Positions 43,546 through 52,890 are shown, counted from the first letter of the stretch. The stretch: 64,000 nucleotides of DNA from Flavobacteriales bacterium UBA7690 (GCA_002482775.1 DLGQ01000039.1:67054-131053); one strand, 5' to 3'. Notes: generated by a model from the letters alone, not told the origin. Program-made: numbers and translations.

Positions 43546-45048
43546 CTATTCGTCTGAAAGGGCGAACACCTGTGTAGCGAGCCCGGGATCAAGCACTGGT
43601 GTCACACCGGGGTCGAAAGCCCGATGAACACCTTGGCGTAACAGGGCGTGATCGGTATCAGGCAGTTGGTGCCAGATGCGTTCGAATTCTTGGAGTGCCG
43701 TTGTATCAGCCGTTGATCGTCGGTCGAACAAGGCTGCGGTGAAGCCCCAAGCTGCACCCTTGACCAGCGGATCGTGCCTTACAGGTCCTGCCCCATCGAT
43801 GATCCGCCGAAGTCGTTCCGGATCATCCCCGAATTTGCGGCCCAGCACCCAACCAGTGGCTTCATCGTTCGGTGACGCGTAATGGGGTGTTCTGTACATG
43901 TGGACCAGTGAAGCACCCAAGCAGCCGACGATCCAAGCGGTGCGCACCTTGTTGCCGTATCGCGGAAGTTCACCGGAGCCTTCGATGATCAACAACACCA
44001 ACAACGGTGCGATGAACGGGAAATAGCGGTAGTACAGGTAGCCATTGCCATCTGCACGAGGTTCGAAGAAGGGACCTATGATCAGCGCCAGCAGGAAGAC
44101 GAGAACAGTAAGGATCATCAGGTGCAATGCCGGCGAACGCTCGTCTTTGATGCGCCATGCAAGCGAGACACCGAGCACGATGAGCGCTAGGACCCCTGTC
44201 GCCAAGAGCCGTGGAAGCCATTGATCCATGCGTAGCAGCGCGAAAGACCCGGGCAAGGCGGCGGTCAGCACGGCCCAGGTCTTCCCGGGCCATGTTGAAA
44301 GATCGATACCTTCCTTTTCCAACCCGCGAACGGAAAGCACGGAAAGCTCCTCCAACGCGAAACCGTGATCGATGAACGTCCGGATGAACAGATGCGGAAG
44401 GAAGGCCAGCACTGCACCCAGACCGAACATCACGATCCGCTTCATCCGAACATTCAACCGATCCTTGGAGAAGAGCTCGAATATGATCCACGCCGGTGCG
44501 AAGATCCAAACATCGTAGGCTAACGATGCCAACGCACCGCAGAACAGGCCTAACACGAACCGTGAGCGATCCTTCCGCATGGCGAAGGCGATCAGCACGA
44601 ACGGCGCGAAGGACATCAGCGCATGGAGGCCGAAATCGATGATGGACCAAGGCAGCATCAACGGCGCAGCGAAGACCGTCCACACCGCGAACCACATCGC
44701 CGTGCGGGCTCCGAAAAGCCGGTGTGCAACGTTGATCTGGATGATGCGAACGAGGGTATCCACCAGTAGCGCAGCCCACGAAAGCGGCGGCATTATCCCA
44801 CTCAATGGAACGAACAGGAACGCCAGCAACCCCAGGAACGAACTACCACCTTCGTGTGGATAGTGGATCAGTTGCTTGTACGCGAACGTTCCACCGTTGA
44901 CCAGATCCTCTAGCGCCAAGCCCCACGCCAATTGATCCGGAGCGCTGTTCCATAATTCATGCGAAGAACCGAACGCGAAGCGCACGAGGGTACCTGCCAT
45001 GACCAACAGGGGCAAAGAAGAGCGCTGCATCGCATCCAGGTGGTTCAT
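43546..45048 (-). CDS. GT-C-like integral membrane protein
   Basis: A 500-residue polytopic membrane protein with about ten to twelve hydrophobic segments. The N-terminal part has a first segment followed by an extracytoplasmic loop with HELWNSAPDQLAWGLALEDLV. The C-terminal 110 residues are soluble. This resembles GT-C (GT39-like) mannosyltransferase-type proteins, but I see no decisive motif. The start is uncertain: ATG 45048 or 45030 gives a first segment in the usual place, while the frame stays open to 45144, overlapping the divergent DinB-like gene. Confidence 0.6.
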   Translation of the reverse strand: MNHLDAMQRSSLPLLVMAGTLVRFAFGSSHELWNSAPDQLAWGLALEDLVNGGTFAYKQLIHYPHEGGSSFLGLLAFLFVPLSGIMPPLSWAALLVDTLVRIIQINVAHRLFGARTAMWFAVWTVFAAPLMLPWSIIDFGLHALMSFAPFVLIAFAMRKDRSRFVLGLFCGALASLAYDVWIFAPAWIIFELFSKDRLNVRMKRIVMFGLGAVLAFLPHLFIRTFIDHGFALEELSVLSVRGLEKEGIDLSTWPGKTWAVLTAALPGSFALLRMDQWLPRLLATGVLALIVLGVSLAWRIKDERSPALHLMILTVLVFLLALIIGPFFEPRADGNGYLYYRYFPFIAPLLVLLIIEGSGELPRYGNKVRTAWIVGCLGASLVHMYRTPHYASPNDEATGWVLGRKFGDDPERLRRIIDGAGPVRHDPLVKGAAWGFTAALFDRRSTADTTALQEFERIWHQLPDTDHALLRQGVHRAFDPGVTPVLDPGLATQVFALSDE

Positions 45049-45097
45049 GCTCTCTCGTCTCCGATACGAAGGTATCCGCCATCCAGCGATCACATCC

Positions 45098-45105
45098 TTC
45101 CTTTG
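45098..45105 (+). promoter_or_regulatory. Candidate -7 element TTCCTTTG, 4 nt from ATG
   Basis: TTCCTTTG is followed by TGGC and then ATG 45110. A start so close to the -7 element suggests a leaderless or nearly leaderless mRNA. The same 4-nt gap occurs before the genes at 45677, 56340, 59154 and 59323. Confidence 0.4.
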
Positions 45106-45109
45106 TGGC

Positions 45110-45622
45110 ATGGACTTCCTCCGCGCGACCCACAAAGAATTCACGCACTACCGATCGCTTGGTGATCGCACCTTCTTACAACTTACAGATGAAATGCTGC
45201 ACCGTGAACCGGCTCCGGGGAGCAACTCCATCGCCACGATCGTGAAGCACATGCACGGCAACATGCTGTCGCGTTGGACGGACTTCCTCACATCCGATGG
45301 CGAGAAACCCTGGCGTCAGCGAGAGGCCGAATTCAATAACGACCTCCGGACGCGCGAAGCCGTTCTCCAGCGGTGGGATCAGGGATGGTCATGCCTCTTC
45401 AACGCGATCGGACCACTGACCACGGCGGACCTCGCACGCATCGTTACCATCCGGACCGAACCACATACCGTGGAACAAGCCATCGTACGCCAACTCGCCC
45501 ACCTACCCTACCATGTTGGGCAGATCGTGCTGCTAGGCAAACTCTTCTTAGGGGACCAGTTCAGTTCCCTGACCATTCCGAGAGGCGGCAGCGCTGAGTT
45601 CAACAAGGCCAAAGGAATGTGA
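45110..45622 (+). CDS. DinB superfamily protein (DUF1572-like)
   Basis: A 170-residue four-helix-bundle protein of the DinB/YfiT type. IATIVKHMHGNMLSRWTDFL and VEQAIVRQLAHLPYHVGQIVLLGKLF place the putative metal-binding His residues in the expected helices. DUF1572 members share FLRATHKEF and an N-terminal LGDRTFLQL. The family includes thiol-dependent enzymes, but no activity can be assigned. ATG 45110 is preferred over the longer frame because the fold begins there and a -7-like sequence precedes it. Confidence 0.85.
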   Translation: MDFLRATHKEFTHYRSLGDRTFLQLTDEMLHREPAPGSNSIATIVKHMHGNMLSRWTDFLTSDGEKPWRQREAEFNNDLRTREAVLQRWDQGWSCLFNAIGPLTTADLARIVTIRTEPHTVEQAIVRQLAHLPYHVGQIVLLGKLFLGDQFSSLTIPRGGSAEFNKAKGM

Positions 45623-45664
45623 TGAACAGCGAGCTGGAGGTGAGGAACACCGGCGCAGGCGCGA

Positions 45665-45672
45665 TACCTTTT
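45665..45672 (+). promoter_or_regulatory. Candidate -7 element TACCTTTT, 4 nt from ATG
   Basis: TACCTTTT, then CACC and ATG 45677. It matches TAnnTTTG at seven of eight positions and leaves almost no leader. Confidence 0.4.
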
Positions 45673-45676
45673 CACC

Positions 45677-46582
45677 ATGCGACCGCAGCTGCTCGCGCCC
45701 ATCGTGGCCTTCGCCTTCTCGCTCCAAGCCCTGGCACAGCAGGTCCCGGACACGGCTTTCAATTACACCCCCAGGACACCAACCTACGCTAGAGGAAAAG
45801 GGCCTGTTGTACTGCTCGATGAAGCGCATCATAATTTCCACCGCATGGATGGGCGCTACATGGCCTTTGCCCGGACCCTTGAGAACGATGGGTATGTGGT
45901 GCTGCCGGGCTCAGCGCCATTCACGTCTGAACAGCTGAAGCAAGCCAGGATACTGGTGATCGCGAACGCCTTGGGTGATGATGGGCCATGGGTGCTACCT
46001 ACCGCGCACGCGTTCACCAGCGAAGAAGCCGCCGCTGTTGAAGCTTGGGTGCGCGCCGGTGGAAGCCTGTTCCTGATCGCCGATCATATGCCCTTCGGTG
46101 GTGCCGCGCGCAGACTTGGCCGTGCCTTCGGCTTCAACTGGATCAACGGATACGCCATGCGCGATGATGGCGGTCCGGAACGTTTCTCCCGCAAGGCCGG
46201 CAACCTTGTGCCCAACGCGATCACCGATGGTGCTTCCTTGGAAGACCGCATCGACAGCGTGATGGTGTTCACGGGAAGCGCTTTCATAGCACCACCAGAA
46301 GCCACGCCGATCCTGAAGCTGGACAGTGACTACTCGATCCTCCTCCCCGAACAAGCGGGCACTTTCACGGACACCACCGCTTGGATCGAAGGCCGCTATT
46401 TCCTCAACGCCGCCATGCTAGAACATGGGAAAGGTCGCGTGGTCTGTTCCGGCGAAGCCGCCATGTTCAGCGCCCAACGCCATGGGCCCCAACTACAGCC
46501 CGTTGGCATGAACCAGCCGGGTGCCGAGCAGAACCCGCGCTTGCTCTTGAACATCATTCGTTGGCTGGATCGGCGGTTGTGA
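45677..46582 (+). CDS. Exported DUF4350-like protein
   Basis: A 301-residue protein with signal peptide MRPQLLAPIVAFAFSLQALAQ. The mature part has VVLLDEAHHNFHRMDGRY, ILVIANALG, VEAWVRAGGSLFLIADHMPF and AAMLEHGKGRVVCSGEAAMF. These resemble DUF4350 and the glutamine-amidotransferase-like GldG-type domains, which lack the amidotransferase Cys. It is predicted to be periplasmic or surface-exposed. Function unknown. Confidence 0.7.
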   Translation: MRPQLLAPIVAFAFSLQALAQQVPDTAFNYTPRTPTYARGKGPVVLLDEAHHNFHRMDGRYMAFARTLENDGYVVLPGSAPFTSEQLKQARILVIANALGDDGPWVLPTAHAFTSEEAAAVEAWVRAGGSLFLIADHMPFGGAARRLGRAFGFNWINGYAMRDDGGPERFSRKAGNLVPNAITDGASLEDRIDSVMVFTGSAFIAPPEATPILKLDSDYSILLPEQAGTFTDTTAWIEGRYFLNAAMLEHGKGRVVCSGEAAMFSAQRHGPQLQPVGMNQPGAEQNPRLLLNIIRWLDRRL

Positions 46583-46747
46583 TGCAACGGGAATGCGCAG
46601 GGGGAGTTTCTAAAAGACCCCATGGCGCAGCGCGCATTCGCCATGGTACACCACACGAATGGGGAAACAGCACCCCACGGGATCCGATCCGCAAGCGTAG
46701 AAGCACGTGGCACTGGAATGGATGATCCGCCAGAAACACCCACATCC

Positions 46748-47371
46748 ATGAAGCACACCTTCTTCTTGCCGCTGGTCATCCTCCTGGCCACTTCCTCTTC
46801 CGCGATAGCCCAAGGCCCACGCGCTGGCGTGAAAGGCGGCGTGAACCTGAGCACGCTCTACAACAATGAGGTTAGTGACCAGAATGCCCGCGTAGGCTTG
46901 AATGCCGGTTTCTTCGGACGCACCAGCGTGGAGGACCCCATCGGCCTACAGGTGGAACTGCTGTACTCTTCCAAAGGCAATCGCACGAACTACGATGGTG
47001 TGTTCGGCTTCATCGACCAGACCGTGGACTTCAACCTGAACTACCTCTCCATTCCTGCGATGATCGCGTTCCGCTTCGGCGATCAGGCCATCGAGCTACA
47101 GGCCGGTGGATATGCCGCCTATTTGATGAGCGCGAACGCGAACACCGAAGGTGATCTCGGGTCAGGATCGGAGGAACTGGACAAGGACAACTTCAATTCC
47201 TTCGATGCAGGACTGGTCGGTGGCGTCGCGTTCAACGCTGGTGTGATCCAGATCGGTGCGCGGTACGAGTACGGATTGATGACCATCGCGGACAGCGACG
47301 GTGCCAAGCTGTTGTTGGGCGACGCGAAGAACGCTTGCGCGCAGCTCTACATCGCTGTGGGCATGCCGTAA
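46748..47371 (+). CDS. Outer-membrane beta-barrel (PorT-like) protein
   Basis: A 207-residue protein with a signal peptide (MKHTFFLPLVILLATSSSAIAQ) and alternating beta-strand pattern with GVKGGVNLSTLY, VGLNAGFFGRTSV, GLQVELLYSSKG and FRFGDQAIELQAGGYAAYL, as in the outer-membrane beta-barrel family common in Bacteroidota. Likely an 8- to 10-stranded barrel. ATG 46748 begins the signal peptide; the open frame upstream is not used. Function unknown. Confidence 0.85.
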   Translation: MKHTFFLPLVILLATSSSAIAQGPRAGVKGGVNLSTLYNNEVSDQNARVGLNAGFFGRTSVEDPIGLQVELLYSSKGNRTNYDGVFGFIDQTVDFNLNYLSIPAMIAFRFGDQAIELQAGGYAAYLMSANANTEGDLGSGSEELDKDNFNSFDAGLVGGVAFNAGVIQIGARYEYGLMTIADSDGAKLLLGDAKNACAQLYIAVGMP

Positions 47372-47373
47372 GG

Positions 47374-47712
47374 TCAGATCTCTTCCAACACGGAAGATCC
47401 GGATGTGCGATCGCCGCTGGTCCATTGCCAGCGCTCGTGCAGCCGGATCTTCCCGTTCGGCAACACTTCGGGAACAGAGGTGCAGGTACCTGTCATCAAC
47501 TCGCCCTTATCGTTGATCTGGTGGTACCGCATATCGATCCGTCCCTCAGCATCCACCAAGGCGATCAGGTGGCCGATGCGGATCCTTCCCCCTGCATACG
47601 TGGATGATAGCACAGGGCCCTCCTGCTTGTAGTGGAAGATGGTATCCGGTGAAGTTTCTCCGTTGGCCGTGTTCTGCACTGGCCTGAAGCGGCGGTCGTT
47701 GTAATCGATCAT
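47374..47712 (-). CDS. Small conserved protein (often mislabelled N-acetylglutamate synthase)
   Basis: A 112-residue cytoplasmic protein, mostly beta: ENGETSP-like start, DTIFHYKQEGPVLSSTYAGG, IRIGHLIALVDAEGRIDMRYHQ, and a C-terminal RLHERWQWTSGDRTSGSSVLEEI. The strand repeats (YxGG, IxxGxL) resemble a short MORN-like sheet. Close relatives carry the name N-acetylglutamate synthase in databases as I recall, but I see no acetyltransferase motif to support it. Its start overlaps the ogt stop by 4 nt, so the two are co-translated. Confidence 0.75.
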   Translation of the reverse strand: MIDYNDRRFRPVQNTANGETSPDTIFHYKQEGPVLSSTYAGGRIRIGHLIALVDAEGRIDMRYHQINDKGELMTGTCTSVPEVLPNGKIRLHERWQWTSGDRTSGSSVLEEI

Positions 47713-48254
47713 GAAGCTTGCTCGTATGAGAACAGGTCGGGTGTGGTGTTGCGCATCGCCCCTTCCAACAGGAGCAGATCCCGTTTGGCCGATAGCCCGC
47801 CAGCATAACCCACCAACGCGCCATCACGGCCGATGATGCGGTGGCAGGGCACGAAGATGGAGAGCGCGTTGGCCCCGTTCGCTGAGGCTACGGCACGGAT
47901 AGCGGTCGGTTCCGCGACCTGGTGCGTGAGGCCCTGATAGGTGCTCGTGGCGCCATAGGGCACGTTCAGCAAAGCCTGCCACACGGTTTTCTGGAACGGT
48001 GTTCCGACCAAACGTAGCGGGATGGAGAATTCCTCCCTTTCACCGTTGAAATACCCTTCCAATTCTTCCTTCGCACGCACGATCACCGCACTGGTACCCG
48101 CTGCATACTCCGCACCCAAGCCGCGCTGGATCCGCGCATCCACAGCCGTTCGCATACGCCGGTAGCGCCAGTCGCAAAGGCACAGTTCTTCGCCCCAAGA
48201 GCCCAATAACAACTCACCGAACGGCGTTGCCCAGGCATGTGTTATGATCCGCAT
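47709..48254 (-). CDS. ogt: Methylated-DNA--[protein]-cysteine S-methyltransferase
   Basis: A 181-residue DNA repair protein. The active site is IFVPCHRIIGRDGALVGYAGG: the PCHR Cys accepts the methyl group from O6-methylguanine. GTPFQKTVWQALLNVPYG forms the helix-turn-helix, and an Asn hinge is seen in ASANGAN. Length and order match the Ogt/MGMT family. ATG 48254 is chosen because the protein then starts at MRIITHAWATPFG; the longer frame is non-native. It acts once per molecule in the nucleoid. It is coupled to the downstream small gene. Confidence 0.93.
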   Translation of the reverse strand: MRIITHAWATPFGELLLGSWGEELCLCDWRYRRMRTAVDARIQRGLGAEYAAGTSAVIVRAKEELEGYFNGEREEFSIPLRLVGTPFQKTVWQALLNVPYGATSTYQGLTHQVAEPTAIRAVASANGANALSIFVPCHRIIGRDGALVGYAGGLSAKRDLLLLEGAMRNTTPDLFSYEQAS

Positions 48255-48335
48255 AGCAGGTGCGAAGTTCCGTGTATGGTCAATAGGTCCGTAAACCTGC
48301 TCCGTTCCATGGGATCCACCGAAATTCGCGCCCCC

Positions 48336-49820
48336 ATGAGACGGATCGCCACGTTCGCCGCACTGTGCTGCCTGATCAGCAGCTATGCACAGGAGCCGTG
48401 CGTGCTGGACATCACAATAGATCCGCCCACCTGCGTGGACGATGCGGATGGATCCATCACCCTCGCCATGGGCCCCGGTGGACCCTTCACATTCCAATGG
48501 TCGCACGACTTCGCATTGGATGCGCCACAAGCAACGGACCTTGAAGTGGGTATCTATTCCGTTACCGTACTGGGCGATCTCGGTTGCGTTTCGGTGATCG
48601 ACACGGTGGTGGCGGAACCCTTCCATCCTCCCTTGGGATCGATGACAACAACGGACATCTCCTGCGCCGGCATCGCCGATGGCACCGTGACCTTCGCTGT
48701 GAACCCCGGCCCTTACACCTGGGAATGGGTGGATGATGATGCCATCACCAGTCCGGTACGTACGGGTTTGACGCCCGGCTCCTACACGGCACTTGTGCTC
48801 GGCGGAATATGCCCATCCTACATCACCGGTTTCTTAGGTGACCCTGACATCTTCATCAATGGATCCTTCGCCTATTGCCCGGCAGCGCCACCCACCCTAA
48901 CCACGGCGAATAGCTGGGGATTCCAGCCGGATGTGTTCCTGTGGAGCACCGGAGATGTGACCTCCTCCTTGAGCGTGATCACCGGCCTGGAGGGAACGGT
49001 ATCGATCACCGCAGTGAACTCCGCGACCGGCTGTACCGCTACGGACGAAGTGGAACTCACCATACTACCGAGCCCTACGGTAAGCTTCAACATTACGGAC
49101 AGTGTGTGCATCCACCTACCAACAGTGGCTACTGTGGCGCAAAGCGATGCCGACTCGCTCGTATGGCGATGGGCGAACAACGGCTACAGCAACGCGGAAG
49201 AACCCACCGTCGTGTTCGACCTTCCGTACTGGCAGCCCATCTCGTTGCAAGGATTCGATGCGCTCGGGTGTGGGAACCTTGCCGTGGAAGACAGTGTGTT
49301 CGTTAGACCGCGCCTTCCAGCGGACCACACGGCAGCACAGATCCCGTGTACCACCTTGCTGCAACTGGACCTGCGCAGCACCGCTGATTCCTGCGCGCTC
49401 TTCATCGGCGACAGCTTGTACTTCAACCTGTGTAGCGGTTCTGTTCAGTTGGACATGCGCCGCTACACGGAGTACGACATCACCTTCTACTCCACACAGC
49501 CGAACCGGTGCGATGATACGGCCAGCACACACATCGACCTACGCACGGAGCCGACGCTCTTCCTACCTACCGCGTTCACGCCCGATGGTGATGGCCTGAA
49601 CGAGACCTGGCCGGGACCGGTGGACATCCCGGAGAACGGCTACGAACTGATGCTCTTCGACCGTTGGGGCACTCACTTCTGGTCCACGCGCGATACGCAA
49701 GAGAAGTGGGATGGATCATCGTTCCCCACCGGCGTGTACGTCTACACCATGCGCATGCGCGACCCCTGCGAGCCAACGAACGAGGTGGCAAAGAAGGGTA
49801 CGGTGACACTCCTTCGCTGA
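48336..49820 (+). CDS. T9SS type B secreted protein
   Basis: A 494-residue exported protein with signal peptide MRRIATFAALCCLISSYAQ. The mature part has two SprB-like repeats (DITIDPPTCVDDADGSITL and DISCAGIADGTVTF) and Ig-like modules. The C-terminus is a gliding-motility-type sorting domain (FLPTAFTPDGDGLNETW, LFDRWGTHFWST and PTGVYVYTMRM). Type IX export and surface attachment are expected. SprB-type repeats hint at adhesion or gliding. ATG 48336 starts the signal peptide; earlier in-frame starts add a non-hydrophobic extension. Confidence 0.86.
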   Translation: MRRIATFAALCCLISSYAQEPCVLDITIDPPTCVDDADGSITLAMGPGGPFTFQWSHDFALDAPQATDLEVGIYSVTVLGDLGCVSVIDTVVAEPFHPPLGSMTTTDISCAGIADGTVTFAVNPGPYTWEWVDDDAITSPVRTGLTPGSYTALVLGGICPSYITGFLGDPDIFINGSFAYCPAAPPTLTTANSWGFQPDVFLWSTGDVTSSLSVITGLEGTVSITAVNSATGCTATDEVELTILPSPTVSFNITDSVCIHLPTVATVAQSDADSLVWRWANNGYSNAEEPTVVFDLPYWQPISLQGFDALGCGNLAVEDSVFVRPRLPADHTAAQIPCTTLLQLDLRSTADSCALFIGDSLYFNLCSGSVQLDMRRYTEYDITFYSTQPNRCDDTASTHIDLRTEPTLFLPTAFTPDGDGLNETWPGPVDIPENGYELMLFDRWGTHFWSTRDTQEKWDGSSFPTGVYVYTMRMRDPCEPTNEVAKKGTVTLLR

Positions 49821-49978
49821 AGCAGGCATACGAAAAGGAACGTTGTTCCTAGCGGGTACTTCCGAGGCTCATCCGTGGATCTCTTTAGTGGCTCGGACCC
49901 ACATGCGTTCAAACAACACCTTGCATGCTCCACTGCATGGACCCTTACCTTGTTGACCTCTCCCATCCCGAAAAGAAC

Positions 49979-50398
49979 ATGACCCTCGAACCCCGCGAAC
50001 ATCACACCGAGATCGCCAAACTCATCGTTGTAAGCTCCGATCTGGTGGAGATCCACTACCACCCGGGCATCGTGTTCAACGCCAAGGCCGTGGCTGAAGT
50101 GCAAGAGAAGAGGCGCGCTGTGATGGGCAACAGGCCTTACGCCACGCTCACCATCATTCCCGAAGATGTGGACTACAGCATGGACACCATGGGAAAAGAC
50201 CAGGGCAAAGCCGACCGAACCCAGAGCCAGTTGCTCGCCAGTGCGGTGGTGACCAAGGCCAGCATGATCGAGATGCTCACGAAACTCTACTTCTCCTACT
50301 TCCCGCAGCTACACCGCATCCTGGTAACGGATGATGAGAACGCAGCGCGCATCTGGCTGGAAAAGCAGATGGCGGAGATCGAACGTACAGGGAGTTGA
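49979..50398 (+). CDS. Conserved protein, STAS-like fold suspected
   Basis: A 139-residue cytoplasmic protein. VSSDLVEIHYHPGIVFNAKAV, AVMGNRPYATLTIIPEDVDY and LHRILVTDDENAARIWLEKQ give a beta-alpha pattern similar to STAS-like DUF7793 proteins. No active-site motif is visible. The frame is open from 49925; ATG 49979 is preferred, since a TACCTTGT sequence near 49946 may be a -7 element lying inside the longer frame. Function unknown. Confidence 0.6.
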   Translation: MTLEPREHHTEIAKLIVVSSDLVEIHYHPGIVFNAKAVAEVQEKRRAVMGNRPYATLTIIPEDVDYSMDTMGKDQGKADRTQSQLLASAVVTKASMIEMLTKLYFSYFPQLHRILVTDDENAARIWLEKQMAEIERTGS

Positions 50399-50441
50399 AT
50401 TCGTCCAGTGCGGTCGATGCCCTTCAGGTACATTCGCCGTG

Positions 50442-50906
50442 ATGACGGCTTCAACCATTCAACCCATCCGCACGGGTCCGCACGATCCCGCTTTCCGTTC
50501 TCTTGTCGTAGAACTGGACAAGGATCTCGCGATCCGCGACGGGGACGAACATGCATTCTTCGCGCAATACAATAAACTGGATGAGATCAAGCATGTGGTG
50601 CTGGTCATGAACGGTGACCAACCCGCTGGATGCGGTGCTCTCAAACAGCTCGACACGAACACGGTGGAGATCAAGCGCATGTTCACCGCGCCAGCACATC
50701 GGCAGCAGGGCATCGCATCCACGGTGCTCTTGGAACTGGAGCGCTGGGCCACCCAACTTGGCTACACACGTTGCGTGCTGGAGACCGGGAAGCTACAGCC
50801 CGAGGCCATTGCGCTCTATACGAAGCATGGATATGATCCCATCCCGAATTACGGGCCATACATCACTGTGGAAAGCAGTTTGTGCTTCGCGAAGCAACTG
50901 GCTTAG
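50442..50906 (+). CDS. GNAT family N-acetyltransferase
   Basis: A 154-residue GNAT-fold enzyme. VEIKRMFTAPAHRQQGIASTVLLELERWA includes the acetyl-CoA binding RxxGIA motif, and LETGKLQPEAIALYTKHGY is the typical C-terminal segment. It transfers an acetyl group to an unknown amine. ATG 50442 fits the fold; the frame before it belongs to non-coding sequence or overlaps the previous gene. Confidence 0.9.
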   Translation: MTASTIQPIRTGPHDPAFRSLVVELDKDLAIRDGDEHAFFAQYNKLDEIKHVVLVMNGDQPAGCGALKQLDTNTVEIKRMFTAPAHRQQGIASTVLLELERWATQLGYTRCVLETGKLQPEAIALYTKHGYDPIPNYGPYITVESSLCFAKQLA

Positions 50907-51077
50907 CCACAGGTGTCACCCTAAGCACATCAACGGGACGTTCTCCCGGTTCCCTGCCATCACAACATCGCGGACGATCAAGGGGCATTCGGTCAGACCA
51001 GCAGGGCCATCCGGCGATCGTTCAGCTGATCTCCTCGGTGGTCGAAGTGCTATTTCCTCACCCGCGGAGACCATTGC

Positions 51078-51425
51078 TCACCGGGAAGGCAGGAAAGAAC
51101 CGAGCAACAGGATGAGCCCACCAACACCGCTCAAGAGCATTTGCAGGAATTCGATGTCATTGTTGCTACCCGGCTGTGTGCCGATCCATAAGCCCACGAG
51201 CAAGAGCACGGCACCGAAGACCAGTGCCACCCACCGCTGCCATGGCCTACGCTTGCACACGTACAGCACCGTGATCACCAGACCAGCGATCACCGACCCG
51301 AAGGCCACCGCGCCGAACAGAACAGCCGCTGCGATCGCCTTCTCCGTGCCCTGAGCCAATAATGGCGGTGCGGCCGAAACCAACAGGATGACCCCTATTG
51401 ATCGCTGCAAATTTGCGGAGGGCAT
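51078..51425 (-). CDS. Small membrane protein of unknown function
   Basis: A 115-residue protein with four hydrophobic stretches: SIGVILLVSAAPPLLAQ (possibly a signal peptide, followed by AQ), AIAAAVLFGAVAFGSVIAGLVITVLYV, WVALVFGAVLLLVGLWIG and MLLSGVGGLILLLGSFL. Basic residues lie between the second and third (CKRRPWQRW). It may be membrane-bound. I do not recognise it. Confidence 0.55.
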   Translation of the reverse strand: MPSANLQRSIGVILLVSAAPPLLAQGTEKAIAAAVLFGAVAFGSVIAGLVITVLYVCKRRPWQRWVALVFGAVLLLVGLWIGTQPGSNNDIEFLQMLLSGVGGLILLLGSFLPSR

Positions 51426-51481
51426 GGGGCAAGTTAGCCTTGAAGCGGATGGTGATCCAGTCCTGGGTTAGCGTGCGGATC

Positions 51482-52858
51482 CTACCTCGGCAACGATAGG
51501 ACATGATCCAAGGCATCATCCGCCTTCACCTCGATGTCGGGCTTCACCCCTACCTGATCCAAACGCTGTAGGTCCGCATTGTAATAATCCGCGATGGGAA
51601 GGAACAGGTGGTACTTGCCGCTGACCTGGAACATTGCAGCACTGAGCATGGCTCCCGCCGTGTTCTCGCCCACGATGGTGGCTCTACCCGATCGTTTCAA
51701 CGCATCCACGATGGGTTCGCAGGTGCTCGCGGTCTTGTTGCTGGTGAGGATGTACAGGTTCCCTTTGAAGGCATTGGTGTGTGGGTACAACACCAAGTGC
51801 CTGCCTTCCGATGTCTTCAGCGCTTCGATGAACGCTTCAGTGGTCCGCTCTTGCGCGATGGGGAGGTCCTTGAACGCTGCGGCGCTTGGCGGCCTGGTGA
51901 CCTTGCTCGCCCACGTGTTCGTTACGAAATAGCCGGCGTCCACCGTGTCCATAGCGAAGCATTCACCGAATGGCAGCGCGCTGTCCAAGCCACCACCGCC
52001 GTTCTTCCGCAGGTCCACGATCAGCGTGCGGAATCCACCCTTCAACAACGTATCGCAAATGGCATCCATCTCTTGCGTCGAGCCACCGAAACTTTGAACA
52101 TCCATGTAGAGCGTAGTGGGGTCGATCACCTTAAGGAACACGTTGCGTTCGCTCGTATCCGCTGCCAGCGATGGCGTCTCTTCCAAAAGCAATAGGTTCA
52201 AATGGCTGAACGGAAGCTCTTGTGAAAGCACACTGAACCCGAAGAAGAACTCCACATCGTCCTTCACACGTTTCGCGATCCGGTCCATCTTCTTATCGAA
52301 CGTGTTCCACTCCTTGGTCTTCAGCAGCGCTCGGTCGTAGATGTTCTTCTCGCTGGTCGATCGTAGCGCCGCATAGAGTGCAGCATAGTCCGTCTTCTGG
52401 AACAACCCCGACTTCGCGATGGTGATGGAACCCGTTCGTTCCCCGTTCTTGAACAGCCCACCCTTGATCACCCCTGCCCGCTCCACCGCCTTGATATCTG
52501 ACGTACCGAGCATGGGCATAGTCAAGTTGGCGAACACGCTGTCCCCATCACCAAAGCGCTGGAACCTACCATCGCTTAACGCCAACAGCTTGCCCTTCTT
52601 CGGCAGCTTCTTCATCATTCGGGCCAGCTTGCTCTTCACCGTTCCGAAAACCCTTCGATCCGCGTTCTTGGGTGACTTGGCTGTGAAGTGCGTTGCGTCC
52701 GACCACACAAGATCCAGGTACGTATCCACGGGTCCGAACTCGGTGCCGAAGATGATCTGGCACTGCCACCGCTCGTCAGCCGGTACTTCGCTCTGGGGAA
52801 GTGCCAACAAGGGAAGAAGAAGGAAGGGGATCGAAGCAAGGGATCGCAGCATGCGCAT
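51482..52858 (-). CDS. S41 family peptidase
   Basis: A 458-residue exported protein with signal peptide MRMLRSLASIPFLLLPLLALPQ. The C-terminal half has the S41 fold: DPTTLYMDVQSFGG, TLIVDLRKNGGGGLD, NLYILTSNKTASTCEP with a Ser in the nucleophile position, and ATIVGENTAGA. The usual SASAsE is changed to TASTCEP, and the Lys of C-terminal-processing peptidases (GxKT) is absent, so activity is uncertain. ATG 52858 begins the signal peptide. A -7-like element lies 24 nt upstream. Confidence 0.8.
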   Translation of the reverse strand: MRMLRSLASIPFLLLPLLALPQSEVPADERWQCQIIFGTEFGPVDTYLDLVWSDATHFTAKSPKNADRRVFGTVKSKLARMMKKLPKKGKLLALSDGRFQRFGDGDSVFANLTMPMLGTSDIKAVERAGVIKGGLFKNGERTGSITIAKSGLFQKTDYAALYAALRSTSEKNIYDRALLKTKEWNTFDKKMDRIAKRVKDDVEFFFGFSVLSQELPFSHLNLLLLEETPSLAADTSERNVFLKVIDPTTLYMDVQSFGGSTQEMDAICDTLLKGGFRTLIVDLRKNGGGGLDSALPFGECFAMDTVDAGYFVTNTWASKVTRPPSAAAFKDLPIAQERTTEAFIEALKTSEGRHLVLYPHTNAFKGNLYILTSNKTASTCEPIVDALKRSGRATIVGENTAGAMLSAAMFQVSGKYHLFLPIADYYNADLQRLDQVGVKPDIEVKADDALDHVLSLPR

Positions 52859-52882
52859 GTGGGTCGGTTGTCGAACCGTGTG

Positions 52883-52890
52883 CCAAAGTA
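52883..52890 (-). promoter_or_regulatory. Candidate -7 element TACTTTGG
   Basis: TACTTTGG on the minus strand lies 24 nt before ATG 52858. The same octamer abuts the palindrome before the ORF6N gene at 59323. Confidence 0.4.

Noticed and set aside
45677..46582. Active glutamine amidotransferase
   Set aside because: The fold hints at the superfamily, but no Cys nucleophile lies in the expected GxCxG-like turn.
47374..47712. N-acetylglutamate synthase
   Set aside because: The small beta-rich protein has no GNAT acetyl-CoA motif and is far too short for the enzyme.
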